Assembly: GCA_039720395.1 (NCBI GenBank)
Contig: CM077822.1
Coordinates: 18,372,589-18,436,588 of the forward strand
Direction of reading: 5' to 3'
DNA: 64,000 nucleotides
Source of the DNA: Liquidambar formosana
Taxonomy: Eukaryota; Streptophyta; Magnoliopsida; Saxifragales; Altingiaceae
Shown: positions 38,159-49,972 of the stretch, piece after piece
Numbering within the stretch: position 1 is the first letter of the stretch
Layout of the letters: each line of letters starts with the position of its first letter
Translations under genes and position numbers: made by a program
The notes under the pieces: model-generated
Databases searched by the model: none
Told to the model about the DNA's origin: nothing
What the model saw: only the letters and a program-made list of their open reading frames with translations

Positions 38159-39764
38159 TGTAGATACCCCATTTTGTATCTGTTGTCATCTTAAGTCCCG
38201 TGGCCCCGATGATGAGTTTAGTGTGGTTATTTACGAATTATCTTTTAAGAATTAGTACGAATCATAGCATGAGAGTTTTGGTTAAAATTAAAGGAAAATT
38301 ATTTTATTAAATTAGTCATTTTTATCATGCCACTAACACGTGTACGTATGTGATAAGTGTGTGTACACACATACGATACATGTACATGCGTGTTAGCGGT
38401 CACTCTCCTAATTTTTAGAAAAGGCAATTTCCCTTTTGTTTTTCAGATTAGAAGACTTTTATCATTATAAAATATCCTTTGATTATTCTCTAAGAAACCT
38501 AGTCTAGAAAGGAAAAGAAAATCCTAGTTTTCAGACATATATACTCTTTTATGCCTTAGAGAAAGAAGAAGAGGATAGGGTTTTCAATGAGTGAAATTCG
38601 TCATAATTTAGCAGCAGTTTTTCTGAAAACCAACAAATGTATTTTAATCATAACTTTTGAGTCCAAAGTTAGAATTTGATAAAATTAGTCTTCTCAGAAA
38701 GATAATTCAATTCTCTACAACTTTGTATTTCACGAGTTTTGTCCAATTCCAATGTTTTCATACCCAAAAACGTGATTGAAGTTTCTGCTGTTGCAAAGTG
38801 ACGAAAATCACTTCTCTTTTCTCTTATTCTCTTTTGTTTTCTATTTCCTTTCAAAGTTGAGTGAGTTTCGATTTCTTTGCTGTGATAACACTTTGACCAA
38901 GAGGAGGATTCGTGTTGGCTTGATTTAATCCAAAGACCTAAGGGGCTACGAACAATTACAAAGTCGGTAAATCTGGTTTTCTTTAGCTTTTCATTCTAGT
39001 TCTTCTTTTATTATTTTATTTTTTTCTAAAGCATGATTAGCATGATTTAGGTTTAGTTTATATTCATATTTATTTTTTATATATTTTATTTCATTAAGGA
39101 TGCATGATATAGATTAATATAAAGCCTTTGTGATTCTGTACGATATGCCAATAGGCATATCGTACACACCTGTTCCAAGTGCGTACGCATTTCCTTCTAG
39201 GCAGAAAGTTTATTTTCTATTATTTTTGTCTTCTGTTTCGTTCTCCCCCTTTCTAAGTATGCATGTGATTGAGTTGGTGAAAATGCCTATTAGGTGCGTA
39301 CACACCCATCAATGATACATACGCACCTTACCTCGGCAGACAGATTGTTGGCTTATTCATATCTTTTGTTTCTGATTGGTTAGTACCTCTTGTTTCTCTA
39401 TATATTCTGATCTATTCTTTATGATATATTTTTTATTCTCTGTTTTATTTCATTTATTCATTGTTTTGGTCATTGTGTGTGCTATTATATTATTGCATGA
39501 TTTAGGGTGGAATTCAATTGAATACTTAATTAACTAAAACCAATAATTATGTGTGGGGACCGGTTTCGACCGGGCATTGCTGGGTCCCTTACACCTTTCC
39601 AGCAATGTACCCTAACTCCGAACTCTCTCTGGTTATGACGAGTTAGACCCTGCTAGGGTTCAAGTTAGTTCCCAAGTCAAATTGGGTGGTGACTCCTTTC
39701 CGCACTAACCCTCCTAATTAGTGGCGTATTCCCGAGCCATGTGGTTTAGGACGTGGTGCTCACA
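38159..39764 (+). mobile_element. Solo LTR of a Tat/Ogre-type element related to the 46.7-kb element
   Basis: 1,606 bp with TGT..ACA termini. It begins TGTAGATACCCCATTTTGTA, close to the start of the giant element's LTR, and its 3' part shares CTCCGAACTCT, TTAGTTCCCAAG and GGGTGG.GACTCC with that LTR. The 5-bp target duplication CATAT is perfect (38154-38158, 39765-39769). No internal region is present. It contains one exact TGCGTACGCA (39180-39189) and several variants. Confidence 0.9.
39138..39165. repeat. Perfect 12-bp inverted repeat, 4-nt loop
   Basis: GTACGATATGCC, loop AATA, then the exact complement, within the solo LTR and 14 bp upstream of its TGCGTACGCA motif. Confidence 0.95.
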
Positions 39765-41895
39765 CATATATCTTATTAATTAATATCAAATTGATTGAAT
39801 TTAATTGTGGAATATGATATTATTAATTTATGCGTGCAAATTAACCTCTGATTTTGATAAAGTGTGTTACAAGCATATATAAATAATTCTTATAAGAAAA
39901 AGCATGATATTTATAAATTTGATTACTTTAAATATGGATTGAGAGATTGATATTGACATCATGGTATACTTATGTGATTTGGATGTTCTATGTGAGTATG
40001 GTTTTTTCATGTACATAGTGAAAATAAAATTTGACGATGAGATAATAAATGAGATTTTTGTCAAAATTTTATTTTGAATTTACATGCTTACCTGTATAGT
40101 CTTTTAAATAATGAGAATTATTTTAAATTGAAAAAAAAAATACGAGTATGGTCAACTATAGGGGTTGACAATATTGAATTTGATAAATTTATTTATTTGA
40201 AAAAAAAAAATTGGTATGTCAACTGAAGTTAAATGAGATTAAAAATAACATGTTTTTTGAATGGTTTTTAACCATTTGTTATTTGGTTATTAAGTCACAT
40301 ATGAATTTTTATTATGAACATAATTTCTCATTTTTAAAATTTTGAGAAATTTGATTTCGAGTAATTTGGATATACTTGTATGATTTAAGGTATATTGCTC
40401 TATTAGTTTGTTATTATTAGAAAAATACACATTTTATACATTTTTGGATCTCTTAACAATGTGAAAAATATTATGTGAGGCGAGATTATAATATTATTGA
40501 TAAATTTAAGTATGAATTTTCTAGAGACATGTCATACGCAAAATAAATATTTTTCATGCTATTTAATTTTCTGAGATTAGAATAGCAATATCATATGTTG
40601 ACATGATTATAATTTTTTCTCGCGATCCAAAATTTCAATTTTTATCGAAGAGTTCAATTACAAATATATTGTGTGATAATAGAAAAATAAATATACTTTT
40701 AAATTTGTTCTATATTAATATAATTTACATGGAAATTATAAGATGTGCTGTTTATAAGATTGCTAAAATTGCATTGAAATTAGTAAACAGAACATTATAT
40801 CTTGAATTGTGAAGGCACATCTTGCAAAGACGCATTTTACGTGAGAATGTATATTTATTTTTAAATTTACAAATCATTGAATTTTCTCAATATATTATAT
40901 GTTGGTCTCTTATTAATAAAAAAGATAAAATGAGTATTATGATTTTCATTTCTGAAAATGGAGTTAGTTCAGACCGATTGAAATTATGCGTGATATATTG
41001 AGAGATTGCCATATGTGAATTATTAATGATTTTGAAAATAACTATGTTATTCAGTAACTAAGGAAATGTTTTAAAATTATTGGTCATATATATACTTATT
41101 TATTGTTGCGCTAACCAAAGTTATTATTGAATATTGAGATTCAAAGAAATCATGATGATGATTTTTGAAAATTTATAGGTATTGTATGGCATATTTTTAT
41201 TTTAATATTTGATGTTATAATGATATGAGATAAATCAATGATTCATAATTTAAATACCCTTTCTGAGAGGTATATTTACTTAAAATTTATTAAAAGTGAT
41301 ATGTGTACCCAACTTTCCTAGTAGTCATCAATTTTATGAATTCTTATATTATTTGCATATTATAATGATGATGATGATTGAATCTTTGATTCAAATAAGA
41401 AGAAATCCATGTGTGGACCTATATTGCCTATATGATATGGTGCCTTGGAATTATCCAAGATGATATGTCTCATTATCCACTTTGGAGGTTGGAATTGATG
41501 ACTTGGCTTGTAGAAAGCTATGAGAGTGTTGAGAGAAAAATGTCAGCAATTATATATTTATGAATGAGATTTGTGTTTATTCATTATTTGTTGGCTCGAG
41601 CAAATAATTTTATGGGGTAGTGCGTAGGAGCACAATATTAAATAGCGGTTTAGAGAATCAGAGATGAGAATTATTAAGCTTCTGACTAATTCACTTTTTC
41701 GTGAATAATACATCAAGGAGAATAGGATTTATGTCTATAACAAGGGTCAACAGTGATGGTAACCCAACCTATATGAATGGAGATCCTAGGAAGTAGGTTC
41801 ATATAGGTAATAACAAGTTACTGGTTGACTTGGAGTGCACTATCATTTATATAATATATTTGAGTGTCCCTTCCTATGGTGTAGATAGTGCAAAC
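39765..41895. other. A+T-rich non-coding region, right of solo LTR
   Basis: Same composition as 36067-38158. The last 500 bp (41398-41880) are less A+T-rich, with words such as GGTAACCCAACCTATATGAA that look like LTR-retrotransposon non-coding DNA. No gene or complete element is supported. Confidence 0.45.
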
Positions 41896-44507
41896 TGTGA
41901 ACCCCGAAAACTGGCCCATATATATTGAAAAGGGAGTCGCCACTTTATTTTTAAGGAAACAAGGAAAACCCTAAAAATGTTTTATTTTCCAAAACAAGTG
42001 ACTCCATATTTAAAAATGGAAAGGCAAAAGTTCTTTTGAAAACCAAAGATTATAAATTCGAAAGCTAAGTTATGATATGGGAAGGTTCTAGGCAAAGCCT
42101 ATAGGCACCCATATCGCCCTAATTGGTCTTTTAATTTAATTGGGCTAAATTAATGTCTCACACACACATAAATCAATAATCATCATCACAAAACAGCATG
42201 CATATCATCAATCCATCTGTCCAAATAGGCAAATAAAAGAGAAAATAGAAAAAGGAAAGAAAAACAACTAGTATCCTAGGGTGGACTTGAATATCAATAA
42301 GCACCTACATACCTTGTATAGAATGTATAAGGATCAAAGTCCATGTAGTTCGATAAGAATAGGGTTATAACCTAATAATGACTTATGGTAAATCTTAAGT
42401 TTCCTTTCAAGAAAATATGGAAAGTTTCCAAAGATAAATGATTTTCAAAAAGATATTTGAAAATATGGGATTCCAATAAAGATGGAAACTTTTTAGAAAA
42501 TGAATTTTTTAAGGAAGGAAAACCTAAAAGATTTACCATATCTCTTTATTAGGAAACAACCCAAGGAGGGAGAAGGGAAAGAATAAGGAAGAAAAAGGTA
42601 CTTTCCATACCTACTTACCATTTGCAATATTCTCTAAGCGATAGCTAAAAATGCCAAATAACCACCCTATTTTCAATAAGATAATTACCATGCTCACAAA
42701 CACCCTTACACGTGCTAAAAACAATACCATAATAACAATAGAAAAATCTGGATAGAAACTACTAAGGCTCGCTCTAAATCATCCCAATAATTATGCCAAA
42801 GACAAAAATCAAGGAACAATAAAACCCTAATATGTTCCTACATGTAATAACCTAACTTACATGCATAAGAAACTAGAAAAAACATGCAACGGACTCTAAT
42901 ACTATCATGGAAACATCATGTGACAACTAAAAATATGCAAAAAAAAAAAAAAAAAAAAAATACTAAAAGAGAAAACTTTATGCAAAACAAACCCTAAACA
43001 TGAATAAAAAGGATAATTATCTTTAGAAAGGATAACTTCTCTAAAACCCTAGAAAATCCACTACATGAATGTAAATCCTAACATGATTCTTCCATGAATG
43101 ACATATATTAATTGACTATGATGAAGAAAAATTCAAATAATTAAACTAAACATGCTACATGCAACATGTATAACTTAATAAGGATGATGCACCAAACCCT
43201 AAACTAAAGACCATGCACACTAACCCATGAATAAACTCTAAAACATGCATATTAATCCATGAATAATCTCAATATTATGCATATGATATCATAAAGTATC
43301 AAACTTTAATAATAATAAGAACAATAGCATGCATTAGATCTTACATAAGAGAGAAACCCTAATTTTCCAGATTTTAGGGTTGTGAGCTTTACCTCTTGCA
43401 GAACCTCCTCTTGACGAAGAGAGCTCTTCCTCCTCTTTTGCTAGGGTTAGTGGAACCCTCCTTGTACTTCTCTCTCTCACAGAAAACTCTATCTTTTAGG
43501 GTTTAGGTCCCTAGTACCTAAGTTGCCTCTTTTTGGGCTGAACATAGCTAGGTATTTATAGGGATCAGTTCTCATAAATCAATGGACAAGATTAAAACCC
43601 TAAATAATGATCCAAGGGCTATTAGAGACTCTCTTGGGTCTCAATACACTCAAACCTACCAAAAAATTAGAAAAAAAGACTTGTAGAGGCGAAAAAATAA
43701 GTAAAAAATGGAAGAAAATTGCAAAAACCCTAAAAAATGGCAGAATGCTCGGGTGACCACCCAAGGTTGGGTGGCTGACCATCTGGGCTGGGCGGCCAGC
43801 CACCTGGGCTTGGGCGGTAAGGGCTCTGTCAGCAAATGCCATTTTTGCACTCCTTCTCTTTCCAAAATTGTTTCAGGGGTCAATCGGAGTCCGCTTTTGA
43901 CGAAACGAAAGCCAAAACGACCGTGCTTTGAAAAGGAACACATTTTTAAACATTTTAGGACAAAAATCCTTAATCATGGGTGCATGGTTAGGTTTTATAA
44001 AGGCGGCTAACCGCTATACACCACCCTTGCAAAGTTTAGGTATGCACATAGGGTTGCACCAAATGCTTTCCAAATCAAAATCTAACATTTTAAAACATAT
44101 TTTGGAATGAAATTAAGACTAATTAAAGTCTAATGAGGGAGAATTAAGTGAAAATTATGAGACGACTTGAGCAAACCAAGAGAGGGTCTTTTAGCCAACT
44201 TGAACCATTATAAGCCAAATTAATCCTAAACCATCAATTTATCAAATTGAACCTATAAATACCTCTCATGTATCAATATGAACTCCAATTGACAACTTGG
44301 AGATTATTTCAAGGTCAAACAGAAAAGATATGGCTTAAATGACAATAATGCCCTTTAAGTCACAAAAGCTCTAATTGACTATTGAGATCAACTCCAAATT
44401 GAACCAAAATTCATACACATCATCTTTAAGATCCTAAAAACTCAATGCAAAAGACTAGAATAAAAAAATGAAACAAAAAGCTACATGAAATAACGACATC
44501 TAACTAG
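41896..44507 (-). mobile_element. LTR of family B (Tat/Ogre-like), minus orientation
   Basis: About 2.6 kb. On the minus strand it aligns with the plus-strand LTR starting at 44508 (shared words include TCTAGTC.CTTGCATT, GGTTTTTAGGGTC-like, GCTTTTGTGACTT and TATTTATAG around a TATA box at 43553-43560). Its 3' end reads GGGGTTCACA (complement of TGTGAACCCC at 41896), with a TGGCGACTCC word about 50 bp inside. The first ~30 bp of this LTR are missing at 44507, where the second LTR begins, so the second copy probably inserted here. No internal coding region is present. Confidence 0.75.
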
Positions 44508-46652
44508 TGTCACACCCCATTTTTGTACCACCTTACTAGGGCTCATCATTTCATGCATGTTTTTGTTTTGTTTTTGAGTCTAGTCACTTGCATTAGGTTT
44601 TTAGGGTCACAAGGACAATGGGTATGAATTTTGGTTCAAATTGGATTTGATTTTGAGGGATAATAAGAGCTTTTGTGACTTGAGGGGCATAATCGTCTTT
44701 TAAGTCCCAAACTTTTCATTTGACCTTGGAATGATCTCCAAATTGTCAATTGAAGTTTATATGGATGCATAAGAGGTATTTCTAGTGTCAATTTGATAAA
44801 TCAATGGCTTGGGATTAAAATGGCTCAATATAGTTCAAGTTGGTTAATTGACCCTTCTTTGGGTTAGCTCTAATTGACTCACAATTACCAACCAAATCTT
44901 TTCAAATTGACTTTCATTAGTCATCATTTTACTCCCAAAAGTGTTTTATGAAGTTCAATTTTGATATGGAAAGCATTTGGTTTGACCCTATGTGCATGCC
45001 TATGCTTAGCAAAGGTAGAGTATAGTGGTTAACCGCCTTGTTCAAACCTAACCATGCCCCCATGGTTAGTGGTTTTCACCCTAAAATGTTCAAAAACATA
45101 TTCCTCATCGAAACACGGTCGTTTTGGCTTTTGTTTCATCAAAATCGGAGTTCATTTGGCCCCTGAAACACTTCTAGAAGCAGTAGGAGTCAAAAATAGG
45201 CAAAAATCCGGAGTGGGCTCGAGTGACCACCCAGCCCCGGGCGGCTAGCCGCCTGGGCCCAGGTGGCTAGCCGCCCAGGCCCTGGTGGTCACCCAAGACC
45301 ACTTTCCTATTTTCACTCTAACTCCTTGCTGAAGCGGACTCTTGCCTATTTTGACGTATTTGGGCTCTTTTGGACGAGTTTCCTTCTAATTTTTGGTAAC
45401 TTCTGAGTTACTTAAGCCCCAAGGGGGTCTCTAATAGCCCTTGGATTAATTTTTAGGGTTTTAATCCCAGCCATTGGTTAATCCTAATTGAAGTCTATAA
45501 ATACCCCCCTATGCTTCAGCACAAGAGGAGCCACTTTATGCATTAATACTTGAGTGTTTGAGAAAGAATAAGAGAGAGAGACTTGAAGGAGAGCTGGAGT
45601 TCTTGCTGTAGCCTTGGAGAACATTGATTCAAGTCATCCATAAGAGCAAGAGGGAGTTCATACAGCAGCAAGGAAGGCCCTTCCTAAGGTATTCTCCTTC
45701 TCTATTCAAGCTTAAACTAGGTTTTCATATAGGATAGGCCTATTGCATGTTAAAGGTAGCTTTTTTATCATGTATTAACCCTCTAGCTAGTTAATATACA
45801 TGGAATATCTATTGTTTATCTACTGTTTAGCATGCTTTAGGGCTGTCCTTTAGGTTTTTATGCATAGTTATGGTTCTTGTGCTCCTGTTGCCCTTGTGCT
45901 AGGATTAGTGTCATTGCATGTTAGAGTTAGGATTTTCATCATGTTATGTTGCTTTAGTTAGTTAATATACATGATTTAATTTCTGTTTAGTTTGGTTTTA
46001 GCATGATTAAAGTATGTTTTGTATGTCTTAAAGCATATTTGTGAGTTTAGGGTTTTTGAGTCATTGTTTTATGTTAGTTTTCATATAGCATGATAAAGTA
46101 GACTTTTTTATTGGTTTTTCTTCGTGTTTGCAGTATATGTCTTGCATATAGAGTAAATATGATGTTTTTGCATGCATGTTAGCTTATTCTAGGGTTTTTA
46201 TGCATAATATGGTTCTAGGAATATGTTAGGACTTATTATTGTTCGCTGTTTTTGCTGTTAGCATGCTTAATGGATGATTTTAGGCCTTAATACTATTCTG
46301 TCCAGATTTGCATGTTAGTGTTTTTGCATGGTTTTGAGCACTTGTAAGGGTGCAAATAGGTGTGGTATTTGTTCTATGGCAAATAGGGCTGCCAATGTCT
46401 GAAATGACTAATGCTTGGAGCTAATTGCGCTCAGGTAAGTGGGTGTGAAGGTGCCCCAATTCACCTCTCTTCCTTATCCTTTCTCTTCTCCCTATCTAGG
46501 GTTAATTTTTAATATGATCTTATGGTTTAATTAGAGGTTTCCTTCACCAACAAAATTCTGGTTTTTATTAAAGTTTCCATTTTGTGGAGTTCTTTCTAAA
46601 ATCAAACTTTCTATCAAATTCAACTCTTTTGATCAAATAAGGAAACCTAGGG
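44508..46652 (+). mobile_element. LTR of family B, plus orientation, interrupted by the giant element
   Basis: Begins TGTCACACCCCATTTTTGTA, head to head with the copy at 41896-44507. A TATAAATA box is at 45496-45503 and a 70-bp near-palindrome at 45223-45292. The sequence stops at 46652, where the 18-kb element begins. By comparison with the other copy, the remaining ~0.5 kb and any internal part should lie beyond that element, outside the window. Confidence 0.75.
45223..45292. repeat. 70-bp G+C-rich near-perfect palindrome
   Basis: The two 35-base arms meet in GGGCCC at 45255-45260 and match at 30 of 35 positions. The outer ends are GTGACCACC and GGTGGTCAC. Each arm also contains GGCGGCTAGCCGCC or a one-base variant, itself a palindrome. 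A weaker version lies in the other family-B LTR at 43749-43817. Confidence 0.92.
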
Positions 46653-46805
46653 TGTAGACACCCCATTTTGTACCGCCCAATCAGATGTGAGATCACTCGA
46701 GTTGGAATCCCGATGATGAGGTTTATTGTGCGCCCCGAGAAATCGATAAAGCAATTCCCGACGAGACGCTTAGATTGCAAGTTGAAAATTTCTCTGTATA
46801 CCTCA

Positions 46806-46870
46806 CACGTACGCATGTGGTTCTAATGCGTACGCATCATGCGTACGCAACGGTAAAGTATGCGTACGCA
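46806..46870. promoter_or_regulatory. TGCGTACGCA cluster in 5' LTR, upstream of TATA
   Basis: Exact copies at 46827-46836, 46840-46849 and 46861-46870, variant CACGTACGCA at 46806-46815. About 200 bp upstream of the LTR TATA box. The regulatory role is inferred. Confidence 0.7.
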
Positions 46871-47069
46871 TCATCTGTCACTTCCCCATTTTCCAGCATC
46901 GATGTTTTCACCCAAGTCTGATCAGCATGGGGTAGAGAGAAAAGATTTCGGCGATCACTTGAATTTGAAAGGTATGGGGAACAAAACAAGGGAACCAGCC
47001 GGTTGCTGATTTCCTGGGTCGCACAGGTATGATTTTGGTTTTAGTGAAGAGAACCGACTTACCGCAGTC

Positions 47070-47077
47070 TATAAATA
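47070..47077 (+). promoter_or_regulatory. TATA box of the giant element's 5' LTR
   Basis: TATAAATA; the same box is at 63587-63594 in the 3' LTR. It is the likely pol II start region for genomic RNA. Confidence 0.65.
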
Positions 47078-47690
47078 AATACTCTTCTAAATAGAGAAGG
47101 GGGTTCAGAAAAATCATTCGAGTGAATAACATGGAAATATTGAGAAATCAGTGAGAAAAACCAGTCAGAAACTTAGGGTAAAAAAAGAAATGAAATCATC
47201 CATCAAACAAATGCCCAAACACTAGAAAACCAGAAAGAAGCCAAGGGAATTTACAGCTGCAATCTAAGGCGATAAGGTGGGAATTGTTGCATCGATATCA
47301 GAGGCACTCAAACCTGAGGGTAAGTTATTCTCATTCTAAAGTTTATTATTCTTGCTTTTAACACTAAAGAATACATCGAGGATTAACTACGATATACCCA
47401 GTAGATAGGTATCATTAATTATTTTGTTACTTGGTACGGACCGGATAGTCGCCGGGTCGGAAATTCCAGACTTTGAACTCAAATATGACCATGATTCTGT
47501 AAATATCTGTGTAAATGAGTTATGTGCGCTTGTAGTGTGCTATGAAAATTGCAATCCAGGTTTTGAATCATTGAATATGGTTAAGAAATGATTGAGATAA
47601 GTTAGAAAGAAGTTGGTCCCAACAAAATAGAAATTGATGTGTGAAATTTCTGTCTGCGCCAAGGTTAGAGGAAAGAACACAGTTAACTTG

Positions 47691-47828
47691 TACGTACGCA
47701 TTAGGGCATGATGCGTACGCATATGTATGCGTACTCATTTGAAGTTGTTGTGTACGCATGTATGCGTACTCATTAATTACTATGGCGTACGCGCGTATGC
47801 GTACTCATCAATTCCTGTTGCGTACGCA
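47691..47828. promoter_or_regulatory. TGCGTACGCA cluster in 5' LTR, downstream of TATA
   Basis: Exact copies at 47712-47721 and 47819-47828. Variants: TACGTACGCA (47691), TGCGTACTCA (47728, 47763, 47798), TGTGTACGCA (47749) and GGCGTACGCG (47784). Confidence 0.7.
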
Positions 47829-48359
47829 CCTGTCACCACTCTTTCATTAACTTCAGCTATCATCATGTCTCTTTTTAATATTAAATATTTATGATGATTT
47901 GCCCTGGTTTTGGCTAGTTCATTAAATGTTAACTTGTATATATTATTTCATCAAATGATAACCTGTATATCTAATTTCCTGTATATCCTATTTTGCTATG
48001 TATTATAGCCTCTTTCTCACTTTACTCACATCATTTTTCATATGATTGGCATGACATTTCATATATTGTGTGCTTATGGATGAAATTCAATTAAATATTC
48101 CGGGTTAAATATAGCCAACAATCGTTTACGAAGGCCGGTTTTTTTTTTATCAGGCATTGTTGGATGCTTAACACCTTCCCAACATTGTACCTTAGCTCCG
48201 AACTCTGGATCTCTGGCCCGAATACGTCGAATTTGAGATTAAATTACCCAGAATAGTATGATTAGTTCCCAAGGTTGACTTGGGTGGCGACTCCCGATAC
48301 GCTAGTGCTTCGCAATAGCATTATACGTCCAGGGCCGCATCAGCCCGCGGCGCTTACAG

Positions 48360-48377
48360 TGGCGACTCTGCTGGGGA
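48360..48377 (+). promoter_or_regulatory. Primer-binding site of the giant element
   Basis: TGGCGACTCTGCTGGGGA starts one base after the LTR. This sequence class is the PBS of Ogre/Tat elements, assigned in the literature to an Arg-tRNA; I infer the tRNA identity from that family knowledge. Confidence 0.8.
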
Positions 48378-49414
48378 GCTGAACTTTGCTAAAGAGCTAG
48401 ACTCCATGTGAATGATTGTTGGCTTTAATTAAACCGGAATATTTAATTGAGTAGAACTAAATAATTGCACACACGGGCACAATTACCCTGATACCCTCGA
48501 TGACAGTCTGACGAAAAGTACCGGGCCCCATTCGCGCCTATGGTTACTGGGAGTTAGCATCATCAACCCACGGTCTGTGCCACTAGCCTGTAATAAGCTT
48601 GTGAGTACGTTAACGGATTGCTCATTGAGCATCCTAGCCTGGGTAACCCTTGAAGGAGAAGTACCCTACTGACCAGCCACACATGGAAAAATTCCTACTT
48701 TTGCATAACCCTACATAAATGCATGTCATTTTGTGTGTCATAATTGCATCCATGATTAGATGTTTATCACGGGTACGGGGCGTGGTCCACATTAATTATT
48801 TATTATTTCAAGTTGTGCCCAATATGGGAGAGGGAGTGGGGTTTTGCTATTTAGGGGAGGAATCATTATTCCTCAAAAGTTCAATGCTTGTAGTCATTAG
48901 GGGTCCCCTCCACGTGACTACTGGAAAGCTGATGTCCCTTCTATAAGTGGCCACTACCTGCAAATCGATAAGGGGGTTTGTCATTTTTAGCCCTTGAGAT
49001 TTTCTTCCTATAAACACTCATCATTGTTCCCCTATCAGAGCCTCCTCCCTCAAAATGTTTTCCTAGGATTTCTTCATCTTCGCTATTCTGTTCACCATAC
49101 TCTCACTCCAGATGGCTTTCTATTGCGCATGTGTAAAGATTCCATTCCGAAAGATTATTCCGTTTCTGGCGATCATCGCGCTCCTACTCATTTTTATGTA
49201 TCATTTTGAGAATTAAAGATGTATTTTGTATTTTGGCTTATGGTAGCCAGTAGTGCAGAATATGTAATCTGGTTTTAGCTTATGAAATGTAATATCCTTT
49301 TATGTTCTGAGAAGGAAAAAAGGAGTGTGTTCATTAGATTCAAAAAGAAAAAAAAAAAGAGAGAAGAGAGAAAAATAGAGAAAAAGAAAAAAAAAAGGAG
49401 AAAGAGAAAAAGTA
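48378..49414. other. 5' leader of the giant element, non-coding part
   Basis: No sense ORF is supported before gag. A purine-rich A/G tract lies at 49340-49410, just past the 3' end of the antisense ORF. Confidence 0.6.
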
Positions 49415-49972
49415 CTACTCCATAACAACATCCTGGGGAGGGCTGGAAGGACCAGAAGAGTGACTTTGAATTTCGTTCTGGAGCTTTCCCAGTTGCTCCC
49501 GAACTTGATCCTCGAGCCCTTCTAGAGCTACAACTCTAGGTGTAACCCCCCTGGCATAGGCATCCACTATCTCCTTCAGAGCTCTGTTCTCCTCTTTCAG
49601 GGTCCTTATTGTCCGACTGGATCGTTGGATTTTTCGTTGAAGGCTGAGAGCTTGATTGTTTAGCCTTTGGACTTCCCCACTCCTAGTATGCAGACGCCGA
49701 GCCATGCTAGAAGTGACTGTAGTGGCCCGAGCACTTAGGGCCATAGCATCCCTCATTAGGTCCATATCGGACCTTGCATTTAATATCCTTTCGTCACGAG
49801 GAGTAAGGAACCCTGCGGCTACAGCTACAGCGTTTGTATGATTGTGTACCACAGTATCATTAACTGTGATGGGCTGGTCATAAGTTATGAACAATGGATG
49901 CCAAATGTCTGGCTGCGTATCTGGCGCAGCATTTAAGTCAGGACGGGTGTGAGAGGAAGAAGAAGAAGTCAT
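49415..49972 (-). CDS. Antisense ORF in the 5' leader, 185 aa, coiled coil
   Basis: An uninterrupted frame opposite to gag-pol, between the PBS and gag. The N-terminus is Ser-rich (MTSSSSSHTRPDLNAAPDTQ); the middle has LFITYDQPITVND; residues about 100-165 form a predicted coiled coil (EVQRLNNQALSLQRKIQ.., TLKEENRALKEIVDAY); the tail is polar. No enzymatic motif seen; function unknown. Extra ORFs, some antisense, are known in Tat-lineage elements. The start is the first ATG after upstream stops. The frame's integrity, in an element whose pol carries stops, suggests it was recently functional. Confidence 0.65.
   Translation of the reverse strand: MTSSSSSHTRPDLNAAPDTQPDIWHPLFITYDQPITVNDTVVHNHTNAVAVAAGFLTPRDERILNARSDMDLMRDAMALSARATTVTSSMARRLHTRSGEVQRLNNQALSLQRKIQRSSRTIRTLKEENRALKEIVDAYARGVTPRVVALEGLEDQVREQLGKLQNEIQSHSSGPSSPPQDVVME

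Larger units (their letters stand above)
46653..48358 (+). repeat. 5' LTR of the giant element, 1,706 bp
   Basis: Begins TGTAGACACCCCATTTTGTA and ends GCGGCGCTTACA. A TATAAATA box lies at 47070-47077. Two clusters of the TGCGTACGCA motif lie at 46806-46870 and 47691-47828. GTGGCGACTC occurs at 48284-48293, 75 bp before the same word in the PBS. Confidence 0.93.

Noticed and set aside
43600..44110. Coding frames in the family-B LTR
   Set aside because: Short overlapping frames in both strands across the palindrome-rich LTR; no domain and no conservation in the second LTR.
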